Assembly (NCBI GenBank): GCA_002005505.1
Contig: MVGU01001296.1
Span: 62,001 to 126,000, forward strand
Length of the DNA stretch: 64,000 bases
Reading direction: 5' to 3'
From: Botryococcus braunii
Lineage: Eukaryota; Chlorophyta; Trebouxiophyceae
Both the position numbers and the translations under genes were made by a program. Position 1 is the stretch's first letter. Every line of letters starts with the position of its first letter. Under the pieces are notes generated by a model. It was not told where the DNA came from and searched no databases. It saw only the letters and a program-made list of their open reading frames with translations. This document shows, piece by piece, positions 63,301 to 64,000 of this stretch.

Positions 63301-64000
63301 TGGAACATGATGGAGATGTGAGTGATGGAGAGAATAGGAGAATGTCAGAGGCCATTTGCCCAGGGGAAGCAACGGAAGCTCAGCCTAATGGACAGGACTT
63401 GGCCAGGCTGGAGGGCATGTCTGATCATGTAAGCGCTGAGAGTGAGGCAAGAGAGGTCAGTTTGGAGATTTCCAATCAGACACTTGATGGACAAAGGGAG
63501 TCTTCAGATGGCCAGGCTCTGCGTGCTTGTGAGGGACACACTGGGGAGTCACAGGTGTGTTGTGAGAGTACAAGCGTGGATGAGAGAGACACCACTGCAG
63601 GGTGTCGCACAGTGCCAGATTATGCTGCGCCTTTGAGTGATGAGTGCGTTTGGGACATGACGAGTGATGTAAGACCCAGATTGAGTGGAGCAGCATGTGA
63701 ATCCTCCAAGGAGAGAAAGCTGCAGACACCTCCAGAGTGGGAGAGAGTCAGAGAGGTGTGTAACGCAGTAACCTCGAGCGAAAGAGTAGTGGAAGCACGT
63801 GCGTGTGAGCCTAGAGAGGATAGCCATGTTGTGCATGATCACAATCTGAATCCTGTAAAGGGTAAGATACCTGGGGTGAGGTGGTCCAAGGTGCCAATCC
63901 CTGGAAACCTCAGGGAGGCGCAAAGATCCCCTCAGTGGGAATTCTGGCGCCAGGCAATGCAAGAGGAGCAAGATTCTCTTGATGCGCACGAGGTGATGGA
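60330..64000 (+). CDS. gag-pol: Copia-F Gag-Pol, open to window edge (Gag, PR, IN, start of RT)
   Basis: The ATG at 60330 opens a frame with no stop through 64000 (1223 codons); a second in-frame ATG is at 60357. Gag helices span about residues 65-250. The CCHC knuckle (C-X2-C-X4-H-X4-C) starts at about residue 291, and protease Asp is at 387 (FLVDSGATIH). The integrase zinc motif is near 527 (WHSRLGHPG, CHSSCEAC), with catalytic LDTVGPI near 596, RTDRGTEF near 659 and NGVAERM near 694. A long acidic linker with CATTPCATTPCA-type repeats (near 62970) is followed by the first RT block (NLREAQRSPQWEFW near 1190). It is closest to Copia-C by motif wording. Its RT, RNase H and 3' LTR lie beyond the window. 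Confidence 0.92.
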   Translation, partial: MKTRSRQVIMKTRSKRTATESGSAGSGSSISASPSQPANSTAQSGEMCIAMTKTGGVVTTNVKCPVTLDREGVEFPLWDLAYVAACGLKRCKAAIEAPMPDTEENAAALLMLIESVPKAWGAKLAAMQVAANAYQWVRERFTGGADQEVTARWLELLHTSMGETETLEDYYNRKVALFHALKRNGHSIMEREAKLAIIKGLPEEAKETGMFSSSAGKDLEGLWEIISTTAKGLGFNDQVPRVTPVARAAITPAYSTTPGTASPQETQAGGQGGQASSTKVEGRDRRDNRRCRYCNKLGHFERNCLKKEADEKMQQNLQQVMAAMANLLPQFQNQASAAVARPPEGSGNGNNFFPGGYPPPSGMSAMISLNVLTPTRVMPEARSFLVDSGATIHLVNDLSLLHSPTLHRNPIPLHMATSDATGQIIATGSLCLSSAEQQPLWLHNVHCVPSATANLISVTAAIRDGASFVTDSVGSYTGMRGAQNWSCSVAQRNGLYFLQKVSPVRNPASVFVNTARAPVAHDCRLRALWHSRLGHPGEVNMRRLQSEDLVLGIPVSLSPCANCHSSCEACIQGKHSRPPFGTSSRAATEPLERIHLDTVGPISPTAITGERFFVTIVDEATHYVIALAVKTKDAISSAVRDLLIFWQRQLNRSVKCIRTDRGTEFLNSTLKGFCTQEGIKFETSAAYTPQQNGVAERMNRTIKEKARTLMLHAAAKQSLWKEAVETACILYNMGPVTGRDKTPYEAFHGVKPDVSLLRTFGCLAHVHIPDHQRGVFESKTSPGLFTGYSSVSKAYRIYMGNGIWKESRDVTFLEHLRGADRVGLSTMSPVSPNAVQQPFALPFVQQEGQQSLGQLSFWDSDDPEPLCNREVNVQQSGPDSPCATTPCATTPCAINPCENSETTSVNVDGEPTSSELSHTQSGHSWSVLGHMENLARGGEETKSHMQRLNNVQECVRMEVGAMGVRGQDGLTRQQRYDQRVAARETAAEVTVEHDGDVSDGENRRMSEAICPGEATEAQPNGQDLARLEGMSDHVSAESEAREVSLEISNQTLDGQRESSDGQALRACEGHTGESQVCCESTSVDERDTTAGCRTVPDYAAPLSDECVWDMTSDVRPRLSGAACESSKERKLQTPPEWERVREVCNAVTSSERVVEARACEPREDSHVVHDHNLNPVKGKIPGVRWSKVPIPGNLREAQRSPQWEFWRQAMQEEQDSLDAHEVM

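Overview
This window is entirely retrotransposon sequence from a repeat-rich eukaryotic genome; I see no host gene, rRNA, tRNA gene, CRISPR array or bacterial operon. Evidence for a eukaryote: Ty1/Copia polyproteins in the order Gag-PR-IN-RT-RNaseH, a Ty3/Gypsy chromovirus with a C-terminal chromodomain, a TATA box and heat-shock elements in one LTR, and primer binding sites matching eukaryotic initiator tRNA-Met. The lineage cannot be fixed. A green-lineage host (streptophyte alga, bryophyte or similar) is plausible but inferred. I name the families Copia-A, -B, -C, -F, Gypsy-E and Gypsy-D.

Layout. (1) 1-19410: rearranged Copia-A. It holds a minus-strand 3' half with its LTR (1-5187), a plus-strand copy starting exactly at its LTR terminus (5188-11926), and a nearly complete minus-strand copy (11927-19410, LTR resuming at 58671-58980). 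All have frameshifts. (2) 19416-58665: one Copia-B element, TSD GCAAG, split by four insertions. These are a palindromic Copia-A product with two inverted LTRs (22303-25302), Gypsy-E (28556-35068, TSD TATGT), Copia-C (36380-43391, TSD CTATG) and the tandem-dimer element Gypsy-D (43550-58615, probable TSD CAGG). (3) 58981-59142: a plus-strand scrap of Copia-A pol. (4) 59143-64000: Copia-F, 5' LTR and gag-pol running off the window.

Copia-C (one 1737-aa ORF, LTRs differing at about one base) and Gypsy-E (gag plus 1359-aa pol, LTRs differing at one of 241 bases) look recent and coding-competent. Copia-B is broken only by insertions. Copia-A is decayed.

Most notable points: Gypsy-D keeps Gag, protease and a Dam/DIRS-like adenine-methyltransferase-type domain with an NPPF motif but has lost RT, RNase H and integrase, and its LTRs carry perfect heat-shock elements just upstream of a TATA box. 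All four Copia families duplicate a module inside the LTR so that the segment from the end of copy 1 to the end of copy 2 reads as a GT...AG intron ending 26-47 nt before the PBS. Copia-A, -C and -F appear primed by a cleaved initiator tRNA-Met (internal anticodon arm), whereas Copia-B and Gypsy-E share a 3'-end-type PBS.
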